Shown here: one piece after another, positions 9,704-22,399 of the stretch | How positions within the stretch are numbered: the stretch's first letter is position 1 | Layout: each line of letters begins with the position of its first letter | Source of the DNA: Strigops habroptila | Taxonomy: Eukaryota > Chordata > Aves > Psittaciformes > Psittacidae | Direction of reading: 5' to 3' | Length of the DNA stretch: 64,000 bases | NCBI RefSeq assembly: GCF_004027225.2 | Contig: NC_044278.2 | Location: 81,108,923 to 81,172,922 of the forward strand | The notes under the pieces: model-generated | Database searches by the model: none | Seen by the model: the letters and a program-made list of their open reading frames with translations, nothing else | What the model was told of the DNA's origin: nothing | Translations under genes and position numbers: made by a program

Positions 9704-9709
9704 AATAAA
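9704..9709 (+). terminator. COMMD6: Poly(A) signal of COMMD6
   Basis: Canonical AATAAA 70 bp after the stop codon, followed within about 30 bp by a GT-rich stretch (GGTATGTATCCTTGTGTTTTTC) suited to cleavage-factor binding. It predicts a 3' UTR of roughly 90-100 bases. Confidence 0.8.
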
Positions 9710-9739
9710 GTGCCATTGTTCAGCAAGGTATGTATCCTT

Positions 9740-12700
9740 GTGTTTTTCAACAGGTATTTGTCAGCATCATCCTTACATTGCTGTGAAGATTTCTTCACTT
9801 TTGAATACTTGAAGCAACTCTGCAGTGTTTGTGAAAATGTTTTCACCTTTGTTCATCCTGGTAGACAAAAGATCAGGATGTGTACGGAGAAGACTGTAGA
9901 CTTTCTAATATCCAACAATAAGAAACTACACATTGAACTCTGGAGTGTGGAAAGACACCTGAAAATGTTGGCTGGGAAGAATCTGAGAGAAGCGTAAACC
10001 GCATGTTAACACTTTCATCTGTAAAATTGAGATGCACTTGGACTCAATGATAATATTAAGTATAAGGAGTATATGAAGTTACATGTAACAAGCATACAGT
10101 TATTCTTGAAGAATCGCAATGTCAAGTAGATAGTTGCAGGTATTTGCAGACCTGGATTTCAGTCTTCATTTAATAACTGGAGTAGTTGTCTTAATAGCTT
10201 GTTTATTTCAAATACTTATTTCCCATCACCTAGGCTTATAAAAACTGAGTTAATGCATTAAGCTTTTCTGGAGACCCAAAATTTATTCTCTGGAATGAAG
10301 CCCAGAGGCTAATTTTAAATAAAGGTAGAAAGGTGAGTTTAATTCAAAAGCATTTTAGTATATTTTTGCCTTTGCATTTAATCCAACCCAAATCTGTGGC
10401 ACTCTGCTTGATGTTTTGATTACCAGTCTGCCTTCTAATTAAATTAGAATATTGATGTAGTTGCTTCACTTCAGGCTCTGAACTAGGAAAGTCAAGAGGA
10501 AAGTTGAAAATTCAGACTGGAGTGTTAGCCAAGCATGTCAGAGAAAGGTCCTTGCTAAAAGTCAGCAAGATTTCTTTCCTTCTTCTGGTGTGTGGCAGGA
10601 GTCCATTGGACTGTGGTGTTCTCAGAGAATGTCCTAACCAACAACATTTTTACTTTGATTCTGAAGAATGGGGATATTTCCAAAGGGGGAGTGATAAATC
10701 CAGTGTGCTTGCAGGTCTCTTGGTGGTTGTTGTTGTTGTTCTGGTCTTTTTTTTTTCTTTTCTTTCCTGCCCTTGTTTCCCATCTACAAAACACAAATTG
10801 CAAACATAGTGGGATGTAATAAAAACAATCCTTCCGCATTTTGAGACGTGGTGGTGGTGTAGAGCAGAGCGGGTAACTATGAAGAGAGGCAATTCATACT
10901 GATAAGCAGACTGAAATTTATGCTGCAGCTTCAGAGTGGTAGAGACTGGGAACCAGTTTTGCTAGGACATCTCCTCAAGGGATTTCAGGCTCCCTTAAAG
11001 GAGAGCATGTACTTCTCTAACCACTTTTTTTTTTTTTTTTTAATTAACTTTCTCTAGAAGCTGGCTCAAACTCATTGGCACAGGTTATGTCTGTCTTTGT
11101 GTCATGAAAATAAACAGCACACTGCATGCTGCACACTGCAGTTCTTTCAACAGAGATACACTGCCACTGTCTGGGCATTCTGCATGGTGCATAAAAACAG
11201 TACTTGGAGTTGCTTGAAAGCCCAAATCAGTGAAAAAGTGATGGCTTTAACAAGAGAGAGTGAAAGTTGTGGGCTGTGGCCGTTGGTCTGGATGATACCT
11301 CCTTTGTGCTGCTGAAGTCGGATGTGTTTGCTTTGTGGCTGGAGAGAACAGATTGCTCTTTTCTGGGACCTTCTCAGTGGAATGTCACAAAATGGTCTCA
11401 GGAACAGGCTTCCCATTTACCTTTTCTCTTTTCTGTCTGCAAGGGCTCAGGGCTGAACACAGTGCTAAAAAAGCCTGTGTGTATATGGAAAAGTGATATG
11501 AGCAGCTCATTTATTTTTTATCGTTAATTTGCAGAAGTTGGAGTGTCAGGCTGCTGTAACTGGAAAACGTTGTCATGCTTGGGCCTAGTGAATTAATTGG
11601 TTTACATTAATGCAAGAGTTCCAGAAAAAGAATACTTCTATTTTTTTATCTTTTTTTTTTTTTTTTTTAGTAAAGCTGGAGCCTTAAAAATACTTCCCAT
11701 TTGTTCTAATGCACCTAAGTTCTTCATATAGCTGGAAATACTTGTGCCTTCATTGGAACTGGATGGAAGAGAAGATTTGTGTCTTAACTTCTAGAAACAG
11801 CAATTTAGTAGATGGTAGAAGGTAATGAGGAAACTTCCAGTTACCATTTTACCTTGGTCCATCACCAAGAGGAGAAAGTTGGCAGCCTTTCAAAAATCTA
11901 ACTTATATTTTGTCAAGTCAAATGTTCTAGAAACATTAATGAATATTTTTGAAATGTCCCTGAGCTCTGGCATGTTGTAACTCTGTCTGGAAGATGCCTG
12001 GACATGTGTGCTATACTGGTTTACTGCCTGGGAATTTTCAGAGGTGTTTATGGACATCTAGGAGATGTGATTAAAAGTTGGCTATGTACTCAAACTTCTG
12101 AGATTTGTCCTGATCACTATCAGTCGGAATTCCTATACTGAGTAATGGAAGAATTAAGTACTTTATTAAAAAAACCTAACTAAAACCCTAACAGTTTTCA
12201 GGGTAGCAATATTAACATGTTCAAACAAGCTGTTAAACTGTTTGTTTGCCTATACGTGCAGAAACCAGACCTCTTCAGAGAGAATCAGGAGTCCTTGTGT
12301 GTTTCTAATTCTACTTGTTGATTGATACAAAGTTGTATAACATGAATATTTTTGTAAGCCCATTAAACATACAGGTAACAAAGGTAAAGATGGTCCGTAT
12401 TTTGTTTTAAGCTGACTTCATGAAAGTGTCTCATAAATACTATAATGGGTAAAGTTCAGGACTATGCTATGACTAAACTTCTTTCCTTACTAAATTAGGA
12501 TGAAGTTCAGACAGCTGCAGTCTTTCTTTGTGCTGGGGTACCAAGGAACTGAGGAATAATTGCAGGCTGCAAGGAGTATTTGTAGCAATTACAGCTAGAC
12601 AAAATGTTGTACTGAACTAGGAAAAGACAGGACAGAAGAGATTCATGACATTTTGCAGGAAACTACATACAAGTGCTTTTCTTTCCTTTGCTGTATTTAG

Positions 12701-14129
12701 GGGACAAGTAAAAAATTCTTCATTTTCAACATTTGCCTGGAACAGAGCAAGAGGAATGAAGGCGGAGGGGGGTCTTGAACAGTAAACAGACCCAACGGAG
12801 GGAATAATGAAGGAATCTCCTGGCAATGGCAATCTGTCATCTTCATCACATGACCTTCTTTATTCTGCTTTTTTTACATTCATTTCAAACATATAGGCCC
12901 ACTTGCAGAGAGCTATTTTGTAGAAAAATGGAGAGAAGTCCAGAGGAAGAGTGCAAAAATGGCTGTAGTCATGTTTGTGCGCTAGTGTTTTACATATTTA
13001 GCTTCTGCACACTGTGGCCTAGTCCTGGCCACGGTGTGAAAGTCTGTCTCTGTTCCTGCTTCCACAAAATTGTACTGCCTTTCTTTAGCAACATTTTAAA
13101 GGTATATAACCTGTAAGCTCATCCCCTTTTTATTTTTTACCCTCCTCTTTTCAAGGCTTTGAACTCTATCTTAACTATGGGTATAATGAGAGGGTAATTG
13201 CCACTCCTTTGCAGAGGCATGCAGGGTTCTTCTGCTTAGCCCTTGGGGGTACTAAAATAACACACAAGGTGCCACAGTCATTTCATCTACCTGCAGCAAA
13301 AACTGCCCTGGCTCTGAAGAACCTTTGCAACACGGGGAGGAACTTCAAATTCAGCAGCCTGTGGCCTATCCCATACCCTGTGGTATTCTGTACCCTGTGG
13401 TCGATCACGGTGGTGCTTGTTTCTGAGACAGATTTTTAGTCAAGTGCTACACGGCTGTTGGACGGCTGCTAGCTTGTTGGGCATTCACTCAATTAGGAAG
13501 TTGGATCTGTGCAGGTCAGTACATGACATAACAAATGCCTCGATGTGGTTTGAGCTTGTATAGTATGCTGCTACAGTCCTCCCTTCCTAAGGCTTGGTCA
13601 CCTCATAAATGACTGCATTTGCTTGTCACTGCAATTTTCGCCAAATGTTTCCTTTACGTTTTGGTTCTACCATACAGCACTATCCATACATACTCATCTA
13701 GTTCCGCTTTTGGTGCTTGAGTGCATGAGGAAGCGTGCATGTTAAGGGGATGGTGCCCAGCACTCCCCATACCTAGTGCTGGATGCTTTGAAAGACTTTC
13801 TAACTCTTGTTTCTGAGGCTTTTCTGAGGGAAGGTAGAGAAAAGCACCTACCATTTGAACTGAGTTACTGGGTATGTCTGTTAATTATTTATAAGACTGT
13901 GTCATTGAGAAAGAAAGGAAGCTTAGATTCCTGATCTCTGTAAAGGCTAATTTTAGTGTTTCTGGGTTCCCGCTACTGCATTTTCTTTCTATGGCTAATG
14001 AACGGTCTGGCTGCCCTAACTTAAGAACCATTTCAGTTCAGTATGTGTAGGTGCCATACTTTCCAAATACTCTGTTAGTGTTTCCATTACAAATATTGTT
14101 TTATTTATGAACTGGAAATTTCAGCATCA
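9740..14129. other. Intergenic DNA between COMMD6 and TBC1D4, first part
   Basis: AT-rich unique sequence with homopolymers (poly(T) at about 11024-11042 and 11651-11668) and a GTT-rich tract at about 10721-10755. No recognisable gene. The longest open frames (around 100 codons) show no family motif and match what chance gives. Confidence 0.6.
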
Positions 14130-14134
14130 GTTTC

Positions 14135-14590
14135 AGAATCGTAGAACTATAGACTCTTAGAATGGTTAGAGTTGGAAGGGACCTTAAAGATCATCTAGTT
14201 CCAACCCCCCTGCCATGGGCAGGGACACCATCTGCTAGACCAGGTTGCTCAAAGACCCATCCAGCCTGGCCTTGAACACCGCCAGGGATGGGGCAGTGTT
14301 CTCAGGGCAACCTGTTCCAGTGTCTCACCACCTGCACAGTAAAGAACTTCTTCCTAGTATCTAATCTAAATCTACCTTCTTTCAGTTTAAAGCCATTCCG
14401 TCTTGTCCTATCACTACATGCCCTTGTAAAAAGTCCCTCTCCAGATTTCTCTCAGGTCCTGTTTAGGTACTGAAGCTGCTGTAAGGTCTCCCTGAGCCTT
14501 TTCTTCTCCAGGCTGAACAAGCCCATCTCTTAGCCTGTCTTCATACAGGAGATGCTCCAGCGCTCTGATCATCTTCACATACTGAGCTTT
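14135..14590 (-). mobile_element. CR1 LINE 3' fragment, minus strand
   Basis: The complement of a CR1 end. It starts with degenerate octamers (ATCGTAGAACTATAGACTC), then AATGGTTAGAGTTGGAAGGG, ATCATCTAGTTCCAACCCCC and CTGCCATGGGCAGGGACACC. It continues to CAGCCTGTCTTCATACAGGAG-like sequence and CTCTGATCATCTTCACATACT. Roughly the last 450 bp of the element, not coding. Confidence 0.92.
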
Positions 14591-17500
14591 GGGACAGTAA
14601 GCTTGAATATAGATATTAAAAAAGAAGGTAATTTTTTTTAATTTCATATATTAAATTTCTGTGCTAGATAGTATTTTGACAGGAATTTGTCATAGCTTCG
14701 GTCACCAGGTGGCACTGCTACATACAGCCTTGATACAGGGTAATCTTTGAGAGCATGTCTGACAATAGGATAAGGACTTTTGGTTTTCTCCCCTAGGTAG
14801 CTTGTATCTAGAACTGTACACATTTGTGTAGCCATAACTTCCATCTTCTTACATTGTAAGGAAACACTAACTTCTGAGTTAATTATTAAAAAGATGATGA
14901 CATTAACATTCAGCATTTTAATGATAACGTATCGTACGCTGTATATTTACAGTAGCTTAAAATAGTTACTTAATTATACCAAGATTTCTGCATTATGACT
15001 TGCTGTTTAAATAGTATCATGTTACAGTTCTATTGGGGCCTGTTCTCACTTTACTTCCCCCTCTTCCCCCCCCATTTATACATCTTTCAAGTAGGTTTTT
15101 CTAAATCTGAATCTTTTTCACAGAATAAGCATTTGCATTTCTCTATCCAAGATTTTCATGCATTTTAACCGCTCTAAAATCCTTCTTCCATATTTTGTTA
15201 TGCAGCCTAGTTTTCAGTGGTTTTATGTCACACTTAGGAATACACTTCTCTGCCACTGAAAGCGGCCCAGTTGCTTAATTCCCCTGTGAAGTACCTCTGA
15301 ATCTGAAAAATAATGTTCCAGTGTTTTTGGTACTACTTAAGTTGCAAAGAATTTTTCTGTTCCCCATGAATGTCATCACTGCTGTGTCTTAGGCCATTTA
15401 CAGGTGTTTTAAAATAAAATATTAATCTGGGAGCTTGGCCAAATGAAAGCAAGGCAGGCTTCCTTCCCAGTGATGCTTCTGAACTGGCAAGTACTGGATG
15501 CTGCAAGCAGACATGAAGCTTGAGAGGAATGCTGAAGTATACATTTAAAATGAGTAGAGGAATATGAGTGTGGTGCACAAAACACGGGTGTGCTGTGTGA
15601 TGCTTCTTGCAGATGGCAATGTTGGAAGACAAGAGATGCTCGGTAGTCGGCAGAGTCAAGACAACAGATGTTGGTTTACCTAGGAGAGAGTCAAGGACGA
15701 TGAGACAGATGATTATGGGGTTCCCATCTGTTCTTTTCTTTAGTTGGGTTTTTTTTTTTTCTTTTTTGGCAGCTACACTGGCACCATTCCTGGTATTGTG
15801 TTGGGACAAGTGCCCTGTTATTCATGGTAAGCTGTACCTTCTCCTACCAGACATACAGTACTGAGTGGTGAAGTTGCAATAACATTTTAATAGTGATACA
15901 CCGTCAAAGTCTAATAGCATTTTCCTATTCCTCTTGAACAGATAGAGTTTGTTACTTTGAAGTACTCTTTCTTTCCAAAGCATCTCTCTTCCATGTTATT
16001 TCTGCACTCCACTACAGATCTGCTAACCTTTGTAGCCTGTGGTTCATCCTTTGTAATAATGTATTTGTGGAATAATGTAAAGGTGTTCCTTTTAGCTTTG
16101 GCAATGACTAAAACTTCTGTCCTAACTTCCACTGCTGGAGGGTTGGAAGGGACCAGGATCCTTTCCAAATCACAAAATGAAGCAGAGATAGTGGGCACTG
16201 TCAGAGAGAGAGGAGTAGGCTCCAGCAGCTGCGGTACTCTCTTCTTTTTTTTGGTATGTTACTGCAGCGGTCAGGGAATAGTAGGGAAGTAAATGTTTCC
16301 TTTATGTAAAAGGAGAACTAATTGGGAATGTAGAAATTCTTGAGGAAGAAGTTGTTCTATCTCCTGCAAAAACTAGCTTTGCAACTCGCCTAAGCTGCTA
16401 ACAGCCACCAAACCCTATTACCTCAGCAATAGGGATTTTAGTGAGCTGATCTGATGTCTTTCTTTTGGGGAGAAACCTTAAAAAAACAGGACTGGAGATT
16501 ACAACTTGGTTTTAAACAAAAAGCATTGTTGTTCTTCACTGGATTCAAAGTCTCCTGTGCCAGAAAGTTTGATGGGATGATTGTTACATGTCAAAATAAC
16601 AAAAAAGAATTTTTCCACAATCAAATGCTGCTTTGAAGAGAAATATAAGAATTCAATACATTGTCTCTCTTAATCAGTGCTACATTAAGTTGAATAATGA
16701 TACATTGAACAGAGACGTAAAATGTGGTGGGTTGCCTTAAGTTCTAGAGATGTTTATGAAATTTCTAGCTAGGGATTATTCTCTTACAAACTTTGCTCAC
16801 TCCAGTTCCCCTAAACCTGTTTTGGAGTGGTTCTTATTTGGCAGAACAAATTCTAATCTGTCATTATGATCAAAAAAGATTAGTGCTGTTTGAGAAGAAA
16901 AAAAGCCCCAAACCACCCAGCCCCCATCAGATTAATTTTTCATCATTTTTATTGTGGACAAATTGCAGTGAGTGTCTCCTGCTATTGGTGTGTCTCTACA
17001 AAACTGATATGTCTTACTCAAACCTTTGGCATTACATTTTAAACTATAATAACCTCTATACATCCCACGAAAGATAAAATTTTCATTCTTTCTAGCGGTG
17101 TTTTTACATACTTAATAGAGGAGGCACCAGAGTTTCTCTAGCAGCTAAACTTTAAAGCCTTGGTAATATGCCTGGTCTACTGAACTTCCTTTCTAATACT
17201 TCAATTATAATTCCAAAAGTTAATTCATTAGTCTTCAAATGAGACTGGGTAGTTTAATAAAATGTTTTCTAAAGTAAAAATGCCTGTATCTCAGACCTTA
17301 CTAAAAGGCAATCTGAGAGTAAAGTAAAATTTGATTAGTTAAATTTAATGCAAATACAGTACTGGACCTTGAAATCCCAGAGTTGAGTGACAGCATTCTT
17401 AGAAAAACAATAGGAAGAGAAACAATTCCAGCTATATATTACTGAAATAAAGCTCTCTAGTCCAAGGTGATTAAAGTTATGCACAAATTATGGGATTGTA

Positions 17501-19188
17501 AAGTCAAGTCTACAGCTCCTCTAATAACTTAATATTTTTTTCTGCAATTAAAATTGTGGTTAGAAAGCTTAAGGGGGTGGATAATTACTAGCCATTAACA
17601 GTCCGATAATGTGAGATACTGAGGTCTCTCTGCTCCTTAAGAAATTACTGAGAACTGTGGTTTGCAGGTTTAAACCCTTTAACACTGAATATGAACTGAT
17701 GATCCAGATATGATACATGAAATGGCTGCTATGGTGCAGCATTTATTATCAGTATACATCATCAAGGCATTCTCTTAATGAACAAAACATACTTCCTTTA
17801 ATAAACAGGAGGAAAAAAAAATCTTTACATGTAGTACTTCATTGACAAGCATATTGAATCCAAAATGTTCAGAGGCATTTACTTATATTTAGTTAACTAA
17901 ATGTCACTTGGTCACTTCAATAATATACCTTATTTTAATTAGATTTTGCACCTAATAGCTGTTTAGTCAACAGAAATCAATGGAAGGTTATCAACAACTC
18001 AAAAAAGCCTGACTGGGAATGCGGTTGGTTTTATTTGATCAGCTGAGCATGTATTTGCTGCACATGGCACGGCAATTATTGAGCAGAGTACTTTATGTAC
18101 TTCAGATCTTCCAATATAGTTTGCACTTTGAATTTTACAATTTGTTTCAAGAAGCTTGGCTAGTAATTAAAAAAAAAAGGATTTTTAAAATAATTGTGTC
18201 GTCTCATCAGAGGCTTTGTCTGTCATGTCTCTGCATGGGTGCTGCATTTATACTTGATTTGAGATGACCTGGAGAGAAACCACTCTTTCATCAAGAACAG
18301 ACATGTATTTTCAAAGCTCTCTGGATAAGGACTATGGAAAGTTGCTTTCTTTTCTATCCCAAAGTTTCTGCTTCCCATTAACTGAGCTATTAGGATTATA
18401 TAGTTCAGTCTAATTCCTAACTATACTGTGCAAAGAAATAGAGGATGACATTTTTGTTACCATCATAGTTTTAAACACTGGGGGAGAAATCGCATGAGGA
18501 GCATGTCAAAGGTCACAGGCAAAAGAATACTGTGCTCAATATGAGAGAAATTAGGATGCATGAAATCTTACAACTAAAAAGAAGTGAGACAAGGGCACTG
18601 ACATCAAGAAGAAAAGTTTTCTAACTAAAGGACTGAGTTTCTAATGAAGCAATATTAATGAGATAGGGAGATAAAAGGTGGTAGGCAGATTAAAGGATAA
18701 GAAAGAAATGATGAACGAAGTGGATAATGGACAGCTAAGAGGGATTACTATGCAGAATTGGTTCAGCGAGATGTAAAAAGCTGAAGCAAGAAGAGTAACT
18801 TTGGATGAACATTTGAGAATTTGATTTTGAAGGTGATTAAAATATTAATGGTAGAGTTTATATGGATTAATTTTGTCTTACAAGAGATTTGTATAAAGAG
18901 TAATGAGGTCAAAATAACCAGATCTCATACCATATTAAACAAATCACCCAACTGATGGAGAAACCAAACAGCTTTACGTAACTGGCACAAAAGTGGCAAC
19001 GTAAGAATTTCAGATTCATTTAACGCACTTTGTTCTTTGCAGTTCTACCCGCCAAAATAATTTTCAAAAGTTGAAGTGCATCCTTAGCCGCTGAAAACAG
19101 AGCTCTGTAGCATCTTCAAGTGAAGGCTTCTTGTTCTGTCTGAACAATGTGAGAACATCAGTGGGTCTGTGGTTGCTTAAAAGAATTA
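14591..19188. other. Intergenic DNA, AT-rich, no gene seen
   Basis: No convincing exon, RNA gene or named repeat. The 158-codon minus-strand frame at 15333-15809 crosses a poly(T)/poly(A) tract and has no domain. The 16.6-18.9 kb part is very AT-rich with many TAATTA-like words, which cannot be assigned function from sequence alone. Confidence 0.55.
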
Positions 19189-19303
19189 ATGGGGTTTTGG
19201 GCAACCTGGTCTAGTGGAAGGTGCCCCTGCCCATGGCAGGGGGGTTGGAACTAGACGATCTTTAAGGAACCTTCCAACCCAAACCATTCTATGATTCTAT
19301 GAG
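19189..19303 (+). mobile_element. CR1 LINE 3' end, about 115 bp
   Basis: Very short sense-oriented CR1 tail: GGTTTTGGGCAACCTGGTC, CTGCCCATGGCAGGGG and TTGGAACTAGACGATC, ending in a clean octamer pair, ATTCTATGATTCTATGA. Severely 5'-truncated. Confidence 0.92.
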
Positions 19304-20800
19304 TTTCAGCCTCTTTTTGCTATTTTTTAAAATGTATTCACATGAATGCCTTCACATTTTCTGATTATTATTAATTATTTGTATTGCCACAGCACCTAAA
19401 AACGTAGGTAGTTGTCTGCAACCTGGTTTTGGTAGGTGGTATAAAACATAATACAAAACAATCGAATAGTCTCTGAGAGGGCATTTGTAAGCAGGTGAAG
19501 CACTTCAGGATGTTGCAGCCTCCCCCTTAGGCTGCTTCGTTAGAGCCATTTCATGATCAGCCTGTCTAAAATCATCACAACAGAATGTCTGAGGAGTTTT
19601 TGCCGCTGCTTTAGTGCAAGCCCAGTATTCAGTTCACTTCCCTGGTAGTTTACATCAGTCTTTGCGCTCAAGTCACTGAATTTAAGCTTCACGCTCTGGA
19701 TGAATCATCTAACCAACCGTTCCTAAAAGCAGTGAGCAGTCTCGCTGCCCTTTTCACCCGCTTCCTTCGTGCCAGCAGCGGTATCTGTGTGAGTGCTGTC
19801 ACTTCCATGAGAGGCAGCTTGCAGAACTGAACTGGCAGAAAACGAGCAGTCCATTGCAGCATTAAACAGTGCAGTGCCACTGCTGCAGTGCCAGCACACA
19901 AAGTGTCAAGTAACGTTCCCAGCTAAAGGGTTAATGCTCACTGTGCAGACTGAGGGATGAGAAAGTTTTAGATTTGTTATCAGAAAAAATCGGGCCTTTA
20001 TTATTCTGACTAACCTAGTCGTAAACTCTACTGTACAACACCTCAGTTCAGATGTTAAAGTGGGTGAAAACAGCTCAGGAAAGCAATTGCATTCTGACTT
20101 TGACTTGTGTGGTTGTAGCAAGTATGAAAGCTGGTGTTCAGCCTACATGAGACTTCCTGTGTTAGCTGCCCCATTCTAACAACAGATCATCATAGGATGC
20201 TGTGGGAGGAGGTGAGCTTGAGACCTTTCCAAGTCAGAATGTGAAAACTGAAGATTACAACCGATAACCAAAATGCATAGACCAGATGATTGAACTGGGA
20301 AAAAGAAGAGCAAAACACTTTGCTCAGGAAGTGAGCATAGTTGCTTGTAACACTATTAAAATATTGATAACAGGTTTTATGTCAGTTCAGACTACCGGGG
20401 GTTGATACCTGCTGTGCCCCCCTATGCCGGGATAAAACAGGCTTGACATAATAGCATGTTACTGGGAATTACCACCGCTGTTGCTACAGATGTAAACACA
20501 AGGACAGTCACCAAACCGGACAATTATAAAATGGATACAGCTGCTATGTGAGTGTGAAAAACCTTGTCCAGCTACTTTCTCAGGTAGAGGAAACTAGTTA
20601 CTAACATCTACAGTAGGTGGCGGATTTTTCGTTGTCAAGAAAAGTTATCGCGATAGCGAGGAAAAAAACAACACAAACCACAACTGAAAACTGAAGCAGG
20701 AAAAAGAAACCTAGGGAAAAAAAAAAATAAAAAATAAAATCAGGCTTAATTAAACTCTGGCTTGACGGTGACTCGGCAGGAAGACGCTGCTGTCACTGCA
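19304..20800. other. Upstream flank of TBC1D4
   Basis: No gene. CpGs become more frequent from about 19.5 kb and in a patch at 20390-20520, so distal promoter or enhancer sequence is possible but not shown. An A-rich run with AATAAA words at 20719-20740 lies just before the island. Confidence 0.5.
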
Positions 20801-20804
20801 TCCC

Positions 20805-22350
20805 TAGAAGTACCTCCGCACGTTTGCGGCACGGCTGGTTCTCCCTCGGAGGAAGAAGCCGGAGGGAGGAGAGGCAGCGGCGGGAGCAGAGCCGGGCGGG
20901 GGGCACCTCACCAAAATCAAAACTAACTCGGAAAAACCTGGGGAGCTGTTACAAACGGGCCGGGGGGCGGCTCCGGTGGCTTCCCCACCTCCTTCCCTCC
21001 GCCGCTCGGCGACCTTACTTCTCCTCCTCCTCCGGTCGCGTCGTGGGGCGCAGGAAGAGATCAGCCCCCCAGCCCCCGGGAGCGGCGGGACCGGCAGAAG
21101 CTTGAGCAGCGCCGGCCACGCTGTACTTTTGTTTGGAGCCCGGAGCGGTGCCATCCCGCCCCTCGGCTGGGGGTAGCCGTGCCGCGGAGCCCGCTCGGGG
21201 CGTAGCCTGCCCGCTCCTCCCCGGGGCGTTGTGGAGGAGGAGGGTGACTCGTCCGTCCTTCCCCGCCCCGCGGGGTCGGTCGGCAGGGAGGCGGCGCGGC
21301 TCCGGGGACGCGCCGGGCGGGATGCACGTTTAGCGGCGGCCGCGGCCGAGCGCAGGCCCCGCCGGCTGCACCTGGCACCGGGGGAAAGCGGCCGCAGAGC
21401 ACCGCGCCCCCCACCCCGGGACCCACGATGGAGAAGCGAGGGGAGGGCGAGCCGCTCTCTCACCCGCTGGAGCCCGAGCCCGAGCCGCAGCCTGTGCTGC
21501 CGGGGGAGAAGCGTTTCAGGCTGTGGTACGTGGGCTCGTCGTGCCTGGACAGGCGGACCACGCAGCCCATGCTGCCCTGGCTGATGGCGGAGATCCGCCG
21601 CCGCGGGCAGCGGCAGGAGCCCGGCGGTGCGCTGGGCAGCGGGGTGCCGGCCCGTGAGGTGCTGCTGCTGCTGGGCTCCCCCACGCTGCGCTGCGTGCCC
21701 GCCGGACCTGCCAGCCCTGGCCGCCCCGCCGGCACCGGCCGCCCCGCCAGCCCCACTCCCGCCGTCTTCATCTTCGAGCATAAGGCGCAGCACATCGTCC
21801 GCTTCATCCACAACAGCCACGACCTCACCTACTTCGCCTACCTGATCAAGGCGCAGCCCGACAACCCCGACTCCCCCATGACCTGCCACGTCTTCCGGGC
21901 CACCGACCCCAACCAGGCGAGTGGCGGCGGGGCCACGGGGAGGGGGCGCTGACCGGGGTCCCCCCGCTTTCCTTCCCTCCCCTTTCGCCTGTAGCCGCGG
22001 AGGGGTCGGTGTGTTCGGATGCGGCAGGACAGCATTTGCGGGGGGCTGCGGGACCGTACCCGCGGAGCGGGGGGTGCCCGGCCGTGCCCGCGGGGCTCTC
22101 CCGGGGTGGCTGTGCTGGGGCTGCACCTACGCTGCGCTGCGCTGGGCCGGACTGCTCGGGCGGCCGCAGCGCCCTCGGAGACTGGGACAAGGAGGAGGGG
22201 TCGCACGGTCCCGAGCTGCCTTGGGCTGCTGGGCCACTCCCTGCCACGCCGGGGGGACCAGTCCCTGCGAAACGCGGGTGCACTGGGAGATGGAGCCCCG
22301 CTCTTTATCCCCAGTCATTCCGCGGGGAGGTCTCGCATCCTGCAGCAGCT
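20805..22350 (+). promoter_or_regulatory. TBC1D4: CpG-island promoter of TBC1D4
   Basis: About 1.5 kb of dense CpG and GC-rich DNA in an otherwise AT-rich region. It covers the presumed 5' UTR, the first coding exon and the start of intron 1. No TATA box is obvious. Long overlapping open frames on both strands result from the base composition. The transcription start cannot be fixed from sequence. Confidence 0.85.
21428..21916 (+). CDS. TBC1D4: TBC1D4 (AS160) first coding exon
   Basis: Rab GTPase-activating protein acting on GLUT4-vesicle Rabs; Akt phosphorylation relieves its restraint on insulin-stimulated GLUT4 movement to the plasma membrane. This exon gives the first 163 residues: an acidic/proline N-terminus (residues 1-27), then [18 protein letters not shown] and [13 protein letters not shown], the opening strand and helix of the first PTB (PID) domain. 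A low-complexity Pro/Ala/Gly stretch follows at about 92-110, then [20 protein letters not shown] and [15 protein letters not shown], ending ATDPNQ. These blocks match human TBC1D4 closely from memory. The ATG (CACGATGG: A at -3, G at +4) is in good context. The catalytic TBC domain lies in exons beyond the window. The exon ends at CAG before GCGAGT, an apparent GC donor. Confidence 0.95.
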
Positions 22351-22363
22351 CGGTGGCAAGCAC

Positions 22364-22388
22364 GCAGTTTGCTCAATGAGCAAACTGC
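22364..22388. repeat. Perfect 25-bp palindrome (11-bp arms, 3-nt loop)
   Basis: GCAGTTTGCTC, then AAT, then GAGCAAACTGC: the arms are exact reverse complements. It sits at the downstream edge of the TBC1D4 CpG island in intron 1. It could be a dimeric transcription-factor site or a short RNA hairpin. Confidence 0.9.
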
Positions 22389-22399
22389 AGAATTCATCT

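Noticed and set aside
12160-12200. Interstitial telomere repeat (CCTAACTAAAACCCTAACAG)
   Set aside because: Only one true CCCTAA unit is present, so it is not a repeat array.
20804-22126. 440-codon open frame on the minus strand across the TBC1D4 CpG island
   Set aside because: It is a composition shadow: Arg/Pro/Ala/Gly-rich, no domain, and antisense to a clearly recognised TBC1D4 exon in a GC-rich island with few stop codons.
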